This document shows positions 1 to 9,637 of a DNA stretch of 64,000 nucleotides, in pieces. A program made the translations under genes and the position numbers. The DNA is from Hymenobacter fodinae. GTDB lineage: Bacteria; Bacteroidota; Bacteroidia; Cytophagales; Hymenobacteraceae. The notes beneath the pieces are model-generated. The model was not told the origin of the DNA. It was given only the letters and a program-made list of their open reading frames with translations, and made no database searches. Position 1 is the first letter of the stretch, and the number at the start of each line of letters is the position of its first letter. The stretch lies in the NCBI RefSeq assembly GCF_004745825.1, contig NZ_SRLA01000002.1, positions 620,001 to 684,000 of the forward strand. The letters run 5' to 3'.

Positions 1-309
1 GAACGTGGCAGGTAAATTATATTTAGCAAGTAAAGGCAGCGCAATTATATAATTGTCTATATATCCATCGTCAAAGGTTATAGCAATGCTTCCGCGCTGT
101 ATTCGGTTAGTTTTATGTTGTTGTAGTAAAGTATCTAAGGAAATAACATTATAGTTGCTTCTGAGAAATTGCAACTGCCTTTTGAAAAAATTAGGAGCTA
201 CAGATAACTGCCATATGTCACTTTCTGTGTGCCCTATTCGGTGATACATTAGTACGGCAGCCCTAGGGGTAACAATGCGTTTAATCTTATTTATAAGGCG
301 GGGAATCAT
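1..309 (-). CDS. Polysaccharide deacetylase (NodB-like), N-terminal part, cut by window edge
   Basis: Reading frame entering from the left edge; only the first 103 residues are present. It starts MIPRLINKIKR and contains MYHRIG followed by ITFDDGYIDNY. These match the first two signatures of NodB-type carbohydrate esterase family 4, where the TFDDG aspartates bind metal and act in catalysis. The family removes N-acetyl or O-acetyl groups from glycans. The ATG at 309 overlaps the TGA of the upstream methyltransferase gene as ATGA, so the two are probably translated together. The DNA is AT-rich compared with the rest of the window, as is common in surface-glycan loci. The substrate cannot be deduced. 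Confidence 0.82.
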   Translation of the reverse strand, partial: MIPRLINKIKRIVTPRAAVLMYHRIGHTESDIWQLSVAPNFFKRQLQFLRSNYNVISLDTLLQQHKTNRIQRGSIAITFDDGYIDNYIIALPLLAKYNLPATF

Positions 310-1073
310 GCAAAGCTGGGTTTGGTTGCTTTTGCCGTAATAATCATCTGGAAGTGGTTATCATGGTAATCTAGCTCCTCCTTTGTTAATTCCGGGGCAC
401 CTAAGCCGTATAAGAAACTAGCGGAAGCCAGCACGTTGCCATGCGTTTCTATTTCAATATCGGTATTAGGAAAATGCTCGTGCATGAGCCTTTTTATCGA
501 GCCCCTGGTAAATGACCAAAGCCAGATATCTTTCCATTCATCATGATCAATCTGGCTAATGCCGGGTACGGTAAGCAGTAAGGATCCGCCGGGTTTTAAT
601 ACCCGGTAGCAGGTATTTATAGCCTCCCGAAAATCGTAAATCAAATGGAGAGTTTGCGTGAGAATAATACAGTCGAAAGTATTATCAGGCACGTGGGGCG
701 CGTTACTTAAATCCCCGATATAAGTTGCTTTCTTATTACTGGAGTTTACATGCAGAATATCACTTTTGCTGACGGCTGTTTTTCCGTAGGCCAGTGTGTA
801 TTCATTATCGCCTATTTCCAGCACGTTGCCTCTGATTTGTGCAGCATGCTTCTGCAAAAAGCCTTCAATGTAGTACCGGTCTACAGGGCCGCCGCGGTCG
901 TAACCAAAGCAGGTACTTAACGGTGTGACGCGTCTTAAATCTCCAAAGTCTATCGGACAGTGCTGTAGGGCGTGCTTGCGCAGGGTTGCATTGCTCCAAA
1001 GTGCTTTTTTGATAGGCGTAGGCGTAATTTTCTTAAGTATTTTCCTGGCAATAGTGAGTACCGTTGAGCGCAT
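306..1073 (-). CDS. Class I SAM-dependent methyltransferase (Methyltransf_11 type), surface-glycan locus
   Basis: 255 residues. The SAM-binding motif I is at about 82-92 (NVLEIGDNEYT). The later strands are FDCIILTQTLHLI, followed by YRVLKPGGSLLLTVPG, typical of the Methyltransf_11 / UbiE-like fold. The basic N-terminus (KILKKITPTPIKKALW) resembles methyltransferases found among glycosyltransferases. Its stop overlaps the start of the deacetylase gene by 4 bases. Inference: it modifies a sugar or lipid intermediate of a surface polysaccharide. The glycine motif is LEIGDNEY rather than the usual LDxGxGxG, so activity is likely but not certain. Confidence 0.75.
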   Translation of the reverse strand: MRSTVLTIARKILKKITPTPIKKALWSNATLRKHALQHCPIDFGDLRRVTPLSTCFGYDRGGPVDRYYIEGFLQKHAAQIRGNVLEIGDNEYTLAYGKTAVSKSDILHVNSSNKKATYIGDLSNAPHVPDNTFDCIILTQTLHLIYDFREAINTCYRVLKPGGSLLLTVPGISQIDHDEWKDIWLWSFTRGSIKRLMHEHFPNTDIEIETHGNVLASASFLYGLGAPELTKEELDYHDNHFQMIITAKATKPSFA

Positions 1074-1243
1074 CAGGAGAGGTGATTGTGAAATAATGTT
1101 ATAAGATACGAATTGAATTGTATGTAGCTTTAATTGGATTCGTCTAGGCCACTCAAATCCGATCAGGGAATAGGTGATAGAATAGCCTCAAGCTGATTAC
1201 AATAGACCTAGCACATATCACAGTCTTGATACTATACAGCGGC

Positions 1244-1293
1244 AATAAATAAAAAGGCCCGCTCCTGTACAGGAGCGGGCCTTTTTATTTATT
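1244..1293. terminator. Perfect 50-bp palindromic bidirectional terminator
   Basis: Every base from 1244 to 1293 pairs around a centre between 1268 and 1269. The GC-rich core (GGCCCGCTCCTGT) is flanked by an A run on one side and a T run on the other, so it can terminate in both directions. It lies 11 bases beyond the stop of clpC, which is read on the minus strand, and separates it from the glycan locus. Confidence 0.9.
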
Positions 1294-1304
1294 CAGGAAA
1301 TCAA

Positions 1305-3926
1305 CTACTCGCTTTTCTTCTTCGTGTCCTTCGGTTCATCGTCCGTTGGCTCGGGAGCTTCCTCGGGGCGCTCATCGCTGGCCAGGTTGGGCGTCTCACC
1401 GCTCTTACTTACGGCGAAGGTCAGCTCTTCAGCACCTTCGGCATAATCAGCCGTGATAACGTCACCCTGGGCGATTTCAGCCTTCAGGATTTCCTCTGCA
1501 ATCGGATCCTCGATGTACTTCTGGATAGCGCGGTTCAACGGACGTGCACCGTACTTCGGATCGTAGCCTTTCTCAGCTACAAAGTCTTTGGCGGCATCGG
1601 TCAGCTCTACCCGGTAGCCCAGCGTCTGGATACGTCCCAGTAGCTTCGACAGCGAGATGTCGATGATACGGTGGATGTCTTTCTTCTCGAGCGAGTTGAA
1701 GACAATCACGTCGTCCAAACGGTTGAGGAATTCAGGCGAGAAGGTTTTGCGCAGGGCGTTAGTGATGGTGCCCTTTGTCAACTCATCCATGTTCTCCTGA
1801 CGAGCCTTGGTGCCGAAACCAATACCAGCACCGAAGTCCTGCAGGTCACGAGCCCCAATGTTCGAGGTCATGATGATGATAGTGTTGCGGAAGTCCACCT
1901 TACGGCCAAGGCCGTCAGTTAGGATACCATCGTCCAGTACCTGTAGCAACAGGTTGTACACGTCAGGGTGAGCCTTCTCAATCTCGTCGAGCAGGATTAC
2001 CGAGTATGGCTTGCGGCGGATTTTCTCCGTCAGCTGACCGCCTTCTTCGTAACCTACGTAGCCGGGAGGCGCGCCCACCAGGCGCGATACGCTGAACTTC
2101 TCCATGTATTCCGACATATCGATGCGCACGAGGGCATCTTCCTTGTCGAAGAGGTAGGTAGCCAATACTTTGGCCAGCTCCGTTTTACCAACACCGGTTG
2201 GGCCGAGGAACACGAACGAGCCAATGGGCTTTTTTGGATCTTTCAGACCCACGCGAGTACGCTGGATGGCTTTCACCAATTGCTTGATGGCCTTGTCCTG
2301 CCCAATCACTTTGCCTTGCAGCTCTTCGCCCATGTTGAGCAGCTTCTGGCTTTCGTTCTGAGCTACGCGGCTAACCGGAATGCCGGTCATCATGGCAATT
2401 ACTTCGGCCACGTTTTCCTCCTTCACGGTGTAGCGCTTCTTCTTGGTCTCCTCTTCCCAGTCTTTCTTAGCCTGGTCGAGCTGATCAATAAGCTTCTTCT
2501 CCGTGTCGCGGAGCTTGGCAGCTTCCTCGTACTTCTGCGACTTCACCACACGGTTTTTCTCCGTTTTAATGTTCTCAATCTGCTCTTCGAGCTTGAGAAT
2601 ATCTTCGGGAACCACAATGTTGTTGATGTGCACCCGAGCGCCAGCCTCATCGAGAATGTCGATGGCTTTGTCGGGCAGGAAGCGGTCCGACATATACCGG
2701 TCTGACAGCTTCACGCAGGCCTCAATGGCTTTGTCGGTATACAGAACGTGGTGGTGGTCCTGGTACTTGTCTTTGATGTTGTGCAGGATTTCGATCGTCT
2801 CCTCGGGCGAGGTCGGATCTACCATCACCATCTGGAAACGACGGGCCAGAGCGCCGTCTTTCTCAATGTACTGACGGTATTCATCCAGTGTGGTAGCCCC
2901 GATGCATTGAATTTCACCGCGAGCCAGGGCGGGCTTGAACATGTTGGAAGCATCCAGCGAACCTGAAGCACCACCAGCACCCACAATCGTGTGGAGCTCG
3001 TCGATGAACAGAATCACATCGGGCGACTTCTCCAGTTCGTTCATTACAGCTTTCATGCGCTCCTCAAATTGGCCGCGGTATTTGGTACCAGCTACCAGCG
3101 AGGCCAGGTCAAGCGTAACTACGCGCTTGCCGAACAGCACACGTGATACTTTTTTCTGAATGATGCGCAGGGCAAGGCCTTCGGCAATTGCCGTTTTACC
3201 AACACCTGGCTCACCAATCAGAATAGGGTTGTTCTTCTTGCGGCGCGACAGAATCTGAGCAACGCGCTCAATTTCCTTCTCGCGGCCTACAATAGGGTCG
3301 AGCTTGTCTTCTTCCGCCAGCTTAGTCAGGTCACGGCCGAAGTTATCGAGCACCGGAGTGCGCGATTTCTCACCGCCTTTCTTAGGAGCAGCTCCGGCAC
3401 CCGCACCACCGCGGCCAGCCGAGCCTCCAAAGAGGCGGTCGTTGTCGTCATCATCGGCCTCGGGGCCGTTGGTGGGGTTGTTCGCCGTGTTACCGTGGTA
3501 GTCCAGCGAATCGCGCACAGATTCGTAGTTCACGTTGAATTTGCTGAGGATTTGAGACGAAATATTGTCTTCATCGCGCAGAATTGACAACAGCAGGTGC
3601 TCGGTGCCAATAATTTCGCTCTTGAAGATTTTGGCTTCGAGGTACGTGATCTTGAGAACTTTCTCGGTCTGCTTCGTCAGCGGAATAGATCCTGTGATGC
3701 TCGTGCCTTGCGTGGCCGTATTACGGGTAGCTTGCTCTAGGGCGTATTTAAGCTCTTCCACCGATACGCCCAACTTCTTGAGCAGACCAATGGCAGTGCC
3801 TTCCCCTTCGCGAATCATGCCCAGTAATAAGTGTTCGGTACCGATATAATCGTGCCCGAGCCGGATGGCCTCTTCCCGGCTCAAAGAGATGACCTCTTTG
3901 ACTCGATTTGAGAATTTAGCTTCCAT
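1305..3926 (-). CDS. clpC: ATP-dependent Clp protease ATP-binding subunit ClpC
   Basis: 873 residues. It is a double-AAA+ unfoldase that feeds proteins to ClpP. Order: two Clp_N repeats (about 3-140, with [13 protein letters not shown] and [11 protein letters not shown]), a Gly/Ala-rich linker (about 165-185), AAA-1 with Walker A GEPGVGKT from residue 238, a UVR/coiled-coil segment ([15 protein letters not shown]) that defines ClpC rather than ClpB, AAA-2 with Walker A GPTGVGKT from residue 575, a ClpP-docking IGF-type loop (GAGIGFGTK), and a charged tail. I chose the ATG at 3926 (MEAKFSNRV) over an in-frame start at 3968, because family members begin at this point. It is a single-gene unit with a strong terminator downstream. 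Confidence 0.97.
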   Translation of the reverse strand: MEAKFSNRVKEVISLSREEAIRLGHDYIGTEHLLLGMIREGEGTAIGLLKKLGVSVEELKYALEQATRNTATQGTSITGSIPLTKQTEKVLKITYLEAKIFKSEIIGTEHLLLSILRDEDNISSQILSKFNVNYESVRDSLDYHGNTANNPTNGPEADDDDNDRLFGGSAGRGGAGAGAAPKKGGEKSRTPVLDNFGRDLTKLAEEDKLDPIVGREKEIERVAQILSRRKKNNPILIGEPGVGKTAIAEGLALRIIQKKVSRVLFGKRVVTLDLASLVAGTKYRGQFEERMKAVMNELEKSPDVILFIDELHTIVGAGGASGSLDASNMFKPALARGEIQCIGATTLDEYRQYIEKDGALARRFQMVMVDPTSPEETIEILHNIKDKYQDHHHVLYTDKAIEACVKLSDRYMSDRFLPDKAIDILDEAGARVHINNIVVPEDILKLEEQIENIKTEKNRVVKSQKYEEAAKLRDTEKKLIDQLDQAKKDWEEETKKKRYTVKEENVAEVIAMMTGIPVSRVAQNESQKLLNMGEELQGKVIGQDKAIKQLVKAIQRTRVGLKDPKKPIGSFVFLGPTGVGKTELAKVLATYLFDKEDALVRIDMSEYMEKFSVSRLVGAPPGYVGYEEGGQLTEKIRRKPYSVILLDEIEKAHPDVYNLLLQVLDDGILTDGLGRKVDFRNTIIIMTSNIGARDLQDFGAGIGFGTKARQENMDELTKGTITNALRKTFSPEFLNRLDDVIVFNSLEKKDIHRIIDISLSKLLGRIQTLGYRVELTDAAKDFVAEKGYDPKYGARPLNRAIQKYIEDPIAEEILKAEIAQGDVITADYAEGAEELTFAVSKSGETPNLASDERPEEAPEPTDDEPKDTKKKSE

Positions 3927-4047
3927 GCAGATAAGGTAATGAAGAAATACGGAACCCCGCAAGCACATTTTACGCGCGTTCCGGGGATTGGGCCGCTAGT
4001 ATCTGAAACAGATGGGAGCGGGCGAAGGTTCGGGGGCGACAGTTACA

Positions 4048-4692
4048 CTACGCAAGAAAACTGCCGGCGGCCGGTCCCTGCATAAAAAGCAGGTCTAAGA
4101 TGCTGAGTCCCGGTACAAAATCTTTACCAAACGTTTGGGGGTAGGCCAGTACCGACGTCCTGTCAGGTTTGGCACTCTCCCGAGCTTTTGGTGTCAGCCA
4201 ATCCCGCCGATCCTGCCAGACCGCACCCGCCGAAGCAGGCACAGAGGCAGATGAATAGGAGGGACGGTATTCAGTAGTCAGATGGATAGGTAGGGGTAAG
4301 CGCAGGCACCGCAGGTAAAACCGCAGGAAAGCTAGGTTAAGCTCAAACAGAAGCCCTGGTTTCTGTACGTAAATATCGTGCAGATAGTCGGCGTAATATT
4401 CAAAATACGGCGTGCCACCATATGCGGTTTGCAGCGTACGCCAGTGCTGATGAATCCAGTTCTGACGGTAGTCAATTTCAATAGCGGAAGTAAGGACTTT
4501 CTCGCTCCGATTACCATCTACCACGGGCACTGTGAGTGGTTTGACACCCTGGGCCGTGAGAATAAGACAACGGTTCCGATACGTTTGTTTCCGGTAGTGT
4601 TCCTGGGTTTCCAGCCATAATTCCTGCGCCCCAATCAACTGACTGAAAAAAGCGAGGGGAGGATGGTACTGCAATTCAGAAACAAGCAACAT
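4048..4692 (-). CDS. WbqC-like family protein
   Basis: 214 residues. It matches the WbqC-like family (PF08889): ELQYHPPLAFF near the start, then the family hallmark YRKQTYRNRCLI, LTVPV, the IxxxYRQNWIHQHW region, and YGGTPYFEYY. WbqC relatives occur in O-antigen loci and in many Bacteroidota genomes; their biochemistry is poorly known. No signal peptide is seen. The gene stands alone between clpC and a divergent plus-strand pair. The family call is firm and the function is not. Confidence 0.85.
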   Translation of the reverse strand: MLLVSELQYHPPLAFFSQLIGAQELWLETQEHYRKQTYRNRCLILTAQGVKPLTVPVVDGNRSEKVLTSAIEIDYRQNWIHQHWRTLQTAYGGTPYFEYYADYLHDIYVQKPGLLFELNLAFLRFYLRCLRLPLPIHLTTEYRPSYSSASVPASAGAVWQDRRDWLTPKARESAKPDRTSVLAYPQTFGKDFVPGLSILDLLFMQGPAAGSFLA

Positions 4693-4901
4693 GCGGAAAA
4701 AAGTTTGGGGTTAACCAGCAAGCTATAAAACGGCGCTGCGTTTTAGTTGCGGGTCTTCAGGAATGACACCGATTAGATAGGCCTACACTCTCGATTTGGG
4801 CCTATCTGAGCCCATTTTAGGAAGGTGAGCAACTCCTGAACCATTATCCTGCCGATTCTCTTTTGCCGGCAAACCCTCTACCTTTACCCCGACAAGCTGA
4901 C

Positions 4902-5777
4902 ATGATACGCACTTTATTCACACTTCTGCTGGTAATAACCGCTCTGCTGGCGCAGGCAGCTGCGCCGCCCCGGCTTGTGCTGGACGTGGCCTGCTTCCGC
5001 AATGAGGACCAAGTAGTAAAAGGCGGAGTGGTAGAAATTTACACAACGGTGTCGGGGCAGGCCCTAACGTACATGCGGCGCGGCCCTAAGATGTTTCAGG
5101 CAGCAGCAACCGTTACCCTAGAAGTTATCCGGCCCGATGGTAGCGCAGCATACCAAGAAACGGTGACTCTGAAGCCGCCAGTGTTACGTGACACAACGGC
5201 AGCCATTAAAAACCCCATCAGCTTTCAAAAGCGCATAGTGCTGCCTGATGGCACCTACACCATCCGCGGCCAAGTGCGTGACCAGTACCGCGCCGGTACC
5301 TCCAGCATTACCGACTTGCCCCTGACTGTGAAAACCACGGCCACGAAGCCTACCCTTAGCGATGTGGTGCTGCTGGCTAAGCCCGCAAGCCGCACCATTG
5401 CTGAAGGAAATAATTTCATTCGCAACGGGTTGAGCCTGACGCGGGCGCCAGGCGGGCTGTATTCCAGGGGGGCAGAAAAGTTGAACTTCTACGCCGAGCT
5501 GTATAATGCTCCTATTGGGCAGCCTATTACGGTGCGCTACCGGGTGCGTGCCGCTGGCTCGGCCAAGGATGCTGCCTCGGGCACCGGTACAGCCACTGGC
5601 CTAGAAGGACGCCCAACTCCCGTGCTAGGCCAGTTAGACCTGACCAAGCTACCCGCCGGAGAATATGTGTTAACCGTTGAAATCCGAAACGCTAAAAGCC
5701 AGATGCTTGCCTCGCAAACGGCTAAAGTGCGCTACAACCCCGCGGATTATGCTCCCGCCGGGGCAGTTATGCCCTAA
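4902..5777 (+). CDS. Secreted beta-sandwich protein, coupled to acyltransferase; function unknown
   Basis: 291 residues from the ATG at 4902, where a clear signal peptide begins (MIRTLFTLLLVITALLAQAAA); an in-frame ATG at 4863 would bury it. The mature part is rich in beta-strand patterns (LVLDVACFRNEDQ, VEIYTTVSG, VTLEVIRPDG, RIVLPDGTYTIRGQVRD). It recalls the N-terminal sandwich of GWxTD proteins, but no GWxTD motif is present. Its TAA overlaps the next ATG as TAATG, so translation with the acyltransferase is coupled. Upstream CTACCTTTA at about 4878-4886 resembles the Bacteroidota -7 element. The role is not known; the neighbour hints at the cell envelope. Confidence 0.7.
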   Translation: MIRTLFTLLLVITALLAQAAAPPRLVLDVACFRNEDQVVKGGVVEIYTTVSGQALTYMRRGPKMFQAAATVTLEVIRPDGSAAYQETVTLKPPVLRDTTAAIKNPISFQKRIVLPDGTYTIRGQVRDQYRAGTSSITDLPLTVKTTATKPTLSDVVLLAKPASRTIAEGNNFIRNGLSLTRAPGGLYSRGAEKLNFYAELYNAPIGQPITVRYRVRAAGSAKDAASGTGTATGLEGRPTPVLGQLDLTKLPAGEYVLTVEIRNAKSQMLASQTAKVRYNPADYAPAGAVMP

Positions 5778-6694
5778 TGAATCCTCCTGCTCGCCCGTTC
5801 TTAGTTGCCTATCCGTGGTACTACCGCCCGCTAGAGTGGCTGTTATTGGCCATTGCCAGCCTGCCGCTGTCGGTGCTATACGGGGTGGCCTACGGGCTGT
5901 ATCTGTTACTGGCCTACGTGGTCCGTTACCGTTATAAGGTGGTAGTGCAGAATCTGCGCAATTCTTTTCCAGAGAAAACTGAGGCTGAAGTGCGGCAGTT
6001 GGCGAAGGATTTTTATCGGCACTTCGCTGATCTGATAGTCGAGATTCTGAAGCTTACCACCATTTCGCGGGCGGAGCTTACGCGGCGGGTAAGGCTTACG
6101 CACGCCGATGTAGCCGACCGTTTTTTTGCGCAGGGCCGGCCCGTTATTGCGCTGGCCTCGCACGCCGGCAATTGGGACTGGGTATTATCCGCTGGTACAC
6201 TGCTCATGGGAGCCCCCGCAACGGGGGTATACAAGCCCATGAGCAATCCTTTCTTTGAGCACTTTATGTACCGGCTTCGGTCTCGCACCGGCGCCGGGCT
6301 GGTGCCCATGCGCGACACCCTGCGCAACATGGTGCAATACCGGGATGACGTGCGCTCCATCAGCTTACTGTCTGACCAGGCTGCTGGTCCTGAAGACCGC
6401 CCGTACTGGACTACCTTTATGCATCAAGATGCAGGTTTTTATACTAGTGCCGAGCGCCTGGCTAGCAAATTCAAGTTTCCGGTGATTTACGTGGGCATCC
6501 GACGCCTACGCCGGGGGTATTACGAAATTGATCTGGCGGAGCTTCATGACGGTGACTCGCCTATTCCTACCGATAGTTACCCCATAACAGAGGCATTTGT
6601 GCGGCATCTGGAGCAGACGATTCGGGAGAACCCGGCGGCGTACCTCTGGAGCCACCGGCGTTGGAAACACAAGCGCCCAGTACCTGCCACCTAA
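5777..6694 (+). CDS. Lysophospholipid / lipid A acyltransferase family protein (LpxL/HtrB-like)
   Basis: 305 residues. It has a hydrophobic N-terminal segment at about 18-48 and the HX4D catalytic motif at H129-D134 (SHAGNWDW), preceded by RPVIALA. Later blocks fit the bacterial lipid A acyltransferase family (LLSDQAAGPEDRPYWTTFM; a conserved ending YLWSHRRWKHKRP). The enzyme would transfer a secondary acyl chain to a Kdo2-lipid A-type acceptor at the inner membrane. It starts inside the stop codon of the secreted protein upstream. Bacteroidota often carry such an enzyme away from the lpx genes, as here. Confidence 0.9.
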   Translation: MNPPARPFLVAYPWYYRPLEWLLLAIASLPLSVLYGVAYGLYLLLAYVVRYRYKVVVQNLRNSFPEKTEAEVRQLAKDFYRHFADLIVEILKLTTISRAELTRRVRLTHADVADRFFAQGRPVIALASHAGNWDWVLSAGTLLMGAPATGVYKPMSNPFFEHFMYRLRSRTGAGLVPMRDTLRNMVQYRDDVRSISLLSDQAAGPEDRPYWTTFMHQDAGFYTSAERLASKFKFPVIYVGIRRLRRGYYEIDLAELHDGDSPIPTDSYPITEAFVRHLEQTIRENPAAYLWSHRRWKHKRPVPAT

Positions 6695-6695
6695 C

Positions 6696-6735
6696 TAACC
6701 AAAGAGGCCTAGCAGATGCTAGGCCTCTTTGGTTA
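6696..6735. terminator. Hairpin terminator between convergent genes
   Basis: A 19-bp perfect stem (TAACCAAAGAGGCCTAGCA and its complement) with a 2-base loop at 6715-6716. It lies between the acyltransferase stop (6694) and the Sua5 stop (6756). The stem contains the window-wide GGCCTAG word. Confidence 0.8.
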
Positions 6736-6755
6736 AACAGCGTTGAGAGTCGCGC

Positions 6756-7385
6756 TTAGAGATATTGCTCAATATCACCAGCGCCCTGCCGGATAATATC
6801 AAAGTCTTCATTGGTGCAGTCAACTACTGTGCTGGCCACATTATTCCCGAAGCCGCCATCAATTACCAGATCTACCAGGGAGCGATATTTCTCATAGATA
6901 AGATCGGGGTCGGTGCTATATTCAATCAGCGTATCCTCGTCGTGAATGGAGGTGCTCACGATGGGGTTACCTAGTTCGCGGACTAAGCTCGTGCAAATCA
7001 GGTTGTCGGGCACCCGAATTCCTACAGTCTTGCGTTTCACGCCGCCGTAGCGGGGAGCCTTGGTGCTGGCTTCAAAAATAAAGGTGAATGGCCCGGGCAG
7101 TGCCTTTTTCAGCACTTTATACACGGGGGTGGTAATGCCGTGTGCGTAGTCGCTGATGTGGGACAGATCGGAGCAGATAAATGATAGGTTGGCTTTGTCT
7201 GGATGGAGCCCTTTAATCCGGCAGAGCTTCTCTACGGCTTTGGCATTGTGAATATCGCAGCCCAAGCCGTAGACGGTATCGGTTGGGTAAATGATAACTC
7301 CACCGTTGCGAAGCACCTCTACGGCTTGTAGCAGGCGGTTTTGGGGCGGATTATCGGGGTGAATGCGAAGCAGCGTAGCGGCCAT
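6756..7385 (-). CDS. L-threonylcarbamoyladenylate synthase, Sua5/YrdC family
   Basis: 209 residues from the ATG at 7385 (MAATLLRIHPDNP); an in-frame ATG at 7433 adds 16 residues with no family support. The YrdC fold signatures are present: GGVIIYPTDTVYGLGCD, a KLCRIKG segment, the basic PRYGGVKRKTVGIRVP strand, and ASTVVDCT. The family makes threonylcarbamoyl-AMP for the t6A37 tRNA modification. It lacks the C-terminal Sua5 domain, so it is the short YrdC/YciO-type form; YciO-like proteins share this fold and have uncertain activity. Confidence 0.9.
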   Translation of the reverse strand: MAATLLRIHPDNPPQNRLLQAVEVLRNGGVIIYPTDTVYGLGCDIHNAKAVEKLCRIKGLHPDKANLSFICSDLSHISDYAHGITTPVYKVLKKALPGPFTFIFEASTKAPRYGGVKRKTVGIRVPDNLICTSLVRELGNPIVSTSIHDEDTLIEYSTDPDLIYEKYRSLVDLVIDGGFGNNVASTVVDCTNEDFDIIRQGAGDIEQYL

Positions 7386-7692
7386 GGTCGAATCAGGGAT
7401 TAGGGAAACACCAAGCCCGATACCGGCGGGCATCGGGGGCGGTCAATGTACAAGGAGTGAAAGTAACCTGCTACTCTTTTCGATAAAAATGCGGGTTGAG
7501 TTGCGCTAGGCCACTTGATAAATTGGATAAACCAGCCCAAAACGAAGCAGAAGTAAGTTTTATGTTGGAGGCATTACTTCTCGCTGCTCCTTTCTTAATT
7601 CAGCCGAATGGCGGGTATTTGCGCTGTAAACATGTTGCTGGGATGCTCCCTAAATGGCAGCACGCACCTGCGGCATAGCCGCGGATAACCCG

Positions 7693-7700
7693 TACTTTTG
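7693..7700 (+). promoter_or_regulatory. Possible -7 promoter element upstream of mltG
   Basis: TACTTTTG is an exact TAnnTTTG match 87 bases before the mltG start. No clear TTG lies at the usual distance upstream, so this is half a promoter at best. The stretch 7386-7787 otherwise shows no convincing gene. A 60-codon frame at 7496-7678 lacks any family-like pattern. Confidence 0.4.
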
Positions 7701-7787
7701 GCAGCCTAATCTCTGCCTGTGGCCCTGCTCGGCACCATGGGGGTAGGGGAATAGGCTTCTGAATTTTACTGCATCTTACTTCGCCTC

Positions 7788-8864
7788 ATGGCCAAAACCC
7801 GCATCGACTATAAAGCCAACGCCACACGGCGGCGTAACCGGTTTGCCTACGTTACTGGCATCCTGGGCTTAATTCTCATTACGTTTTCCTATTATTTCTA
7901 CCAGGTGTTTTTCACGCCGAACGTAGAAACCAAGGGCCGCCCGACTTACGTGGTGGTGCGCCGCGGCGAAACGGCTAAGCAGGTGCTTGACTCCATTGAT
8001 GCCAGTGGAGTAATTGTAGATAAGCTTTCCTTGCACTTTGTAGCCCGCCTGATGAAGTACGAGCAGCTCGTAAAACCCGGTCGCTATGAGCTAAAAGATG
8101 GCTACACCAACCGCGAACTGATCAATGACTTGCGCACGGGCAGCAACCGCCTGCCGCTTCGCCTGACCTTCCAGAACATCCGGCTGCGCGAAGACCTGTC
8201 CCGTAAGCTGGCTACTACCATTGACGCCAAACCTCGGCAGTTCGACTCGTTACTGACTTCGCCTAGCTACACCAAGAGCCTCGGCTTCGATACTACTAGC
8301 ATTCTGACCATGTTCATTCCGAACACGTACGAGTTGCCCTGGAACGCCTCGGCCGAAAACCTCATGCAGCGCATGAAGAAGGAGTACGAAAAGTTCTGGA
8401 CGCCCGCCCGTGACGCGCAACGCAAAAAGCTAGGCCTCTCCCGCGCTGAGGTGAGTACCCTGGCCAGCATTGTGGAAGCCGAGCAGCAGCAGCACGCCGA
8501 TGAGCGCCCCCGCGTGGCGGGTGTGTACCTCAACCGTCTCAAGCGCGGAATGAAGCTGCAGGCCGACCCCACCGTGGTATATGCCAACCGCGACTTTACC
8601 ATTAAGCGGGTTCTAAATGTGCACCTGGCTAAAGACTCTCCTTATAACACGTATAAGTACGCGGGCCTGCCACCCGGCCCCATCAACCTGCCCAGCATTG
8701 CCAGCATTGATGCCGTACTGAACCCCGAAAGCCACAACTACCTTTATTTCTGCGCTAAAGAGGACTTTAGTGGTTACCACGCCTTTGCCCGCAACGAGCA
8801 GGAGCACTTAGTAAATGCGCGTCGATATCAAGCCGCGCTGAGCCGCGCCGGTATTATGAAGTAA
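7788..8864 (+). CDS. mltG: Endolytic murein transglycosylase MltG (YceG-like)
   Basis: 358 residues. It has one N-terminal transmembrane helix (about 21-40) and a LysM-like region (YVVVRRGETAKQVLDSI). The catalytic YceG domain includes ASIVEAE, with E230 as the predicted catalytic glutamate, then the signature PRVAGVYLNRLKRGMKLQADPT. The enzyme cuts nascent glycan strands at the inner membrane and helps set their length. The length is normal for the family. It is followed by a same-strand thioesterase after 98 bases. Confidence 0.95.
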   Translation: MAKTRIDYKANATRRRNRFAYVTGILGLILITFSYYFYQVFFTPNVETKGRPTYVVVRRGETAKQVLDSIDASGVIVDKLSLHFVARLMKYEQLVKPGRYELKDGYTNRELINDLRTGSNRLPLRLTFQNIRLREDLSRKLATTIDAKPRQFDSLLTSPSYTKSLGFDTTSILTMFIPNTYELPWNASAENLMQRMKKEYEKFWTPARDAQRKKLGLSRAEVSTLASIVEAEQQQHADERPRVAGVYLNRLKRGMKLQADPTVVYANRDFTIKRVLNVHLAKDSPYNTYKYAGLPPGPINLPSIASIDAVLNPESHNYLYFCAKEDFSGYHAFARNEQEHLVNARRYQAALSRAGIMK

Positions 8865-8962
8865 GGGCCATTGTGCTAAAAAGCGGTTCGGCAACAAGCT
8901 GTGCCCGAGCAAGGCGCAGATAACGTTAGCTCATCTACCCATCAACCAGTAGAACAGTAAGC

Positions 8963-9478
8963 ATGTATTCACAGGACACACAGATTCGGGTACGCTACGC
9001 CGAAACGGATCAGATGGGCTACGTCTATCACGGCAATTACGCCGCCTATTTTGAGGTAGCGCGCACGGAGGTCTTCCGCCAACTGGGTATTCGGTACAAA
9101 GACCTGGAAGCCGATGGCGTGGGCATGCCCGTGGGAGAAATCCGGACGCGCTTCCGCCGACCCGCCCGTTACGATGATTTGCTGACGGTGCGCCTACTCT
9201 TGAAGCAGCCCGCCGATGGTACCCGGGTGCTCTTTGAATACGAAATCTACAACGAAGACCAGGAGTTGCTCACCGAAGGGCATACGCTCATGGTATTCGT
9301 TAGCATGGCTACCGGGCGGCCCGTGCCCATTCCGGCTAGCATTCAAGAAAAGCTGGCCCCGTACTTCACTGAGGATGAAACTGCCAGCCCACTTTCTCCG
9401 CCAGCCAAAAAGCATTCGGATGACGCGCCTGCTCCGGCCGCTTTTCTAAAGGGCAACGAACCGCAAGCGGAGCACTAA
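8963..9478 (+). CDS. Acyl-CoA thioesterase, YbgC/FadM-type hotdog fold
   Basis: 171 residues. The N-terminal RVRYAETDQMGYVYHGNY is the 4-hydroxybenzoyl-CoA thioesterase signature, with the catalytic aspartate in AETDQMG. It continues as YFEVARTEVFRQLG and RFRRPARYDDLLTV, as in the YbgC family. The last 40 or so residues (from about 135) are Pro/Ala-rich and probably disordered. It would hydrolyse an acyl-CoA or acyl-ACP in the cytoplasm; the chain-length preference is unknown. Confidence 0.9.
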   Translation: MYSQDTQIRVRYAETDQMGYVYHGNYAAYFEVARTEVFRQLGIRYKDLEADGVGMPVGEIRTRFRRPARYDDLLTVRLLLKQPADGTRVLFEYEIYNEDQELLTEGHTLMVFVSMATGRPVPIPASIQEKLAPYFTEDETASPLSPPAKKHSDDAPAPAAFLKGNEPQAEH

Positions 9479-9637
9479 CGCCAGCAACGAAAGGGGGAGA
9501 GGCAGCTTGACTGGCCTAGGCCACTACTCCTCACGAAACCTCTCCGTTGTCTGGTGTTGTTGTAAGGAAGTAAGGGCGCACGGTGTGTTCGTGCGTAAGC
9601 TTCACATAGCTCTCTAGGCCTCTTCACTGAATAACTA

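Noticed and set aside
1671..3849. Several plus-strand frames antisense to clpC, up to 245 codons
   Set aside because: Antisense shadows of a strongly conserved gene; no family-like sequence.
7496..7678. 60-codon frame upstream of mltG
   Set aside because: No start context, no recognisable pattern, and it lies in a region likely to hold the mltG promoter.
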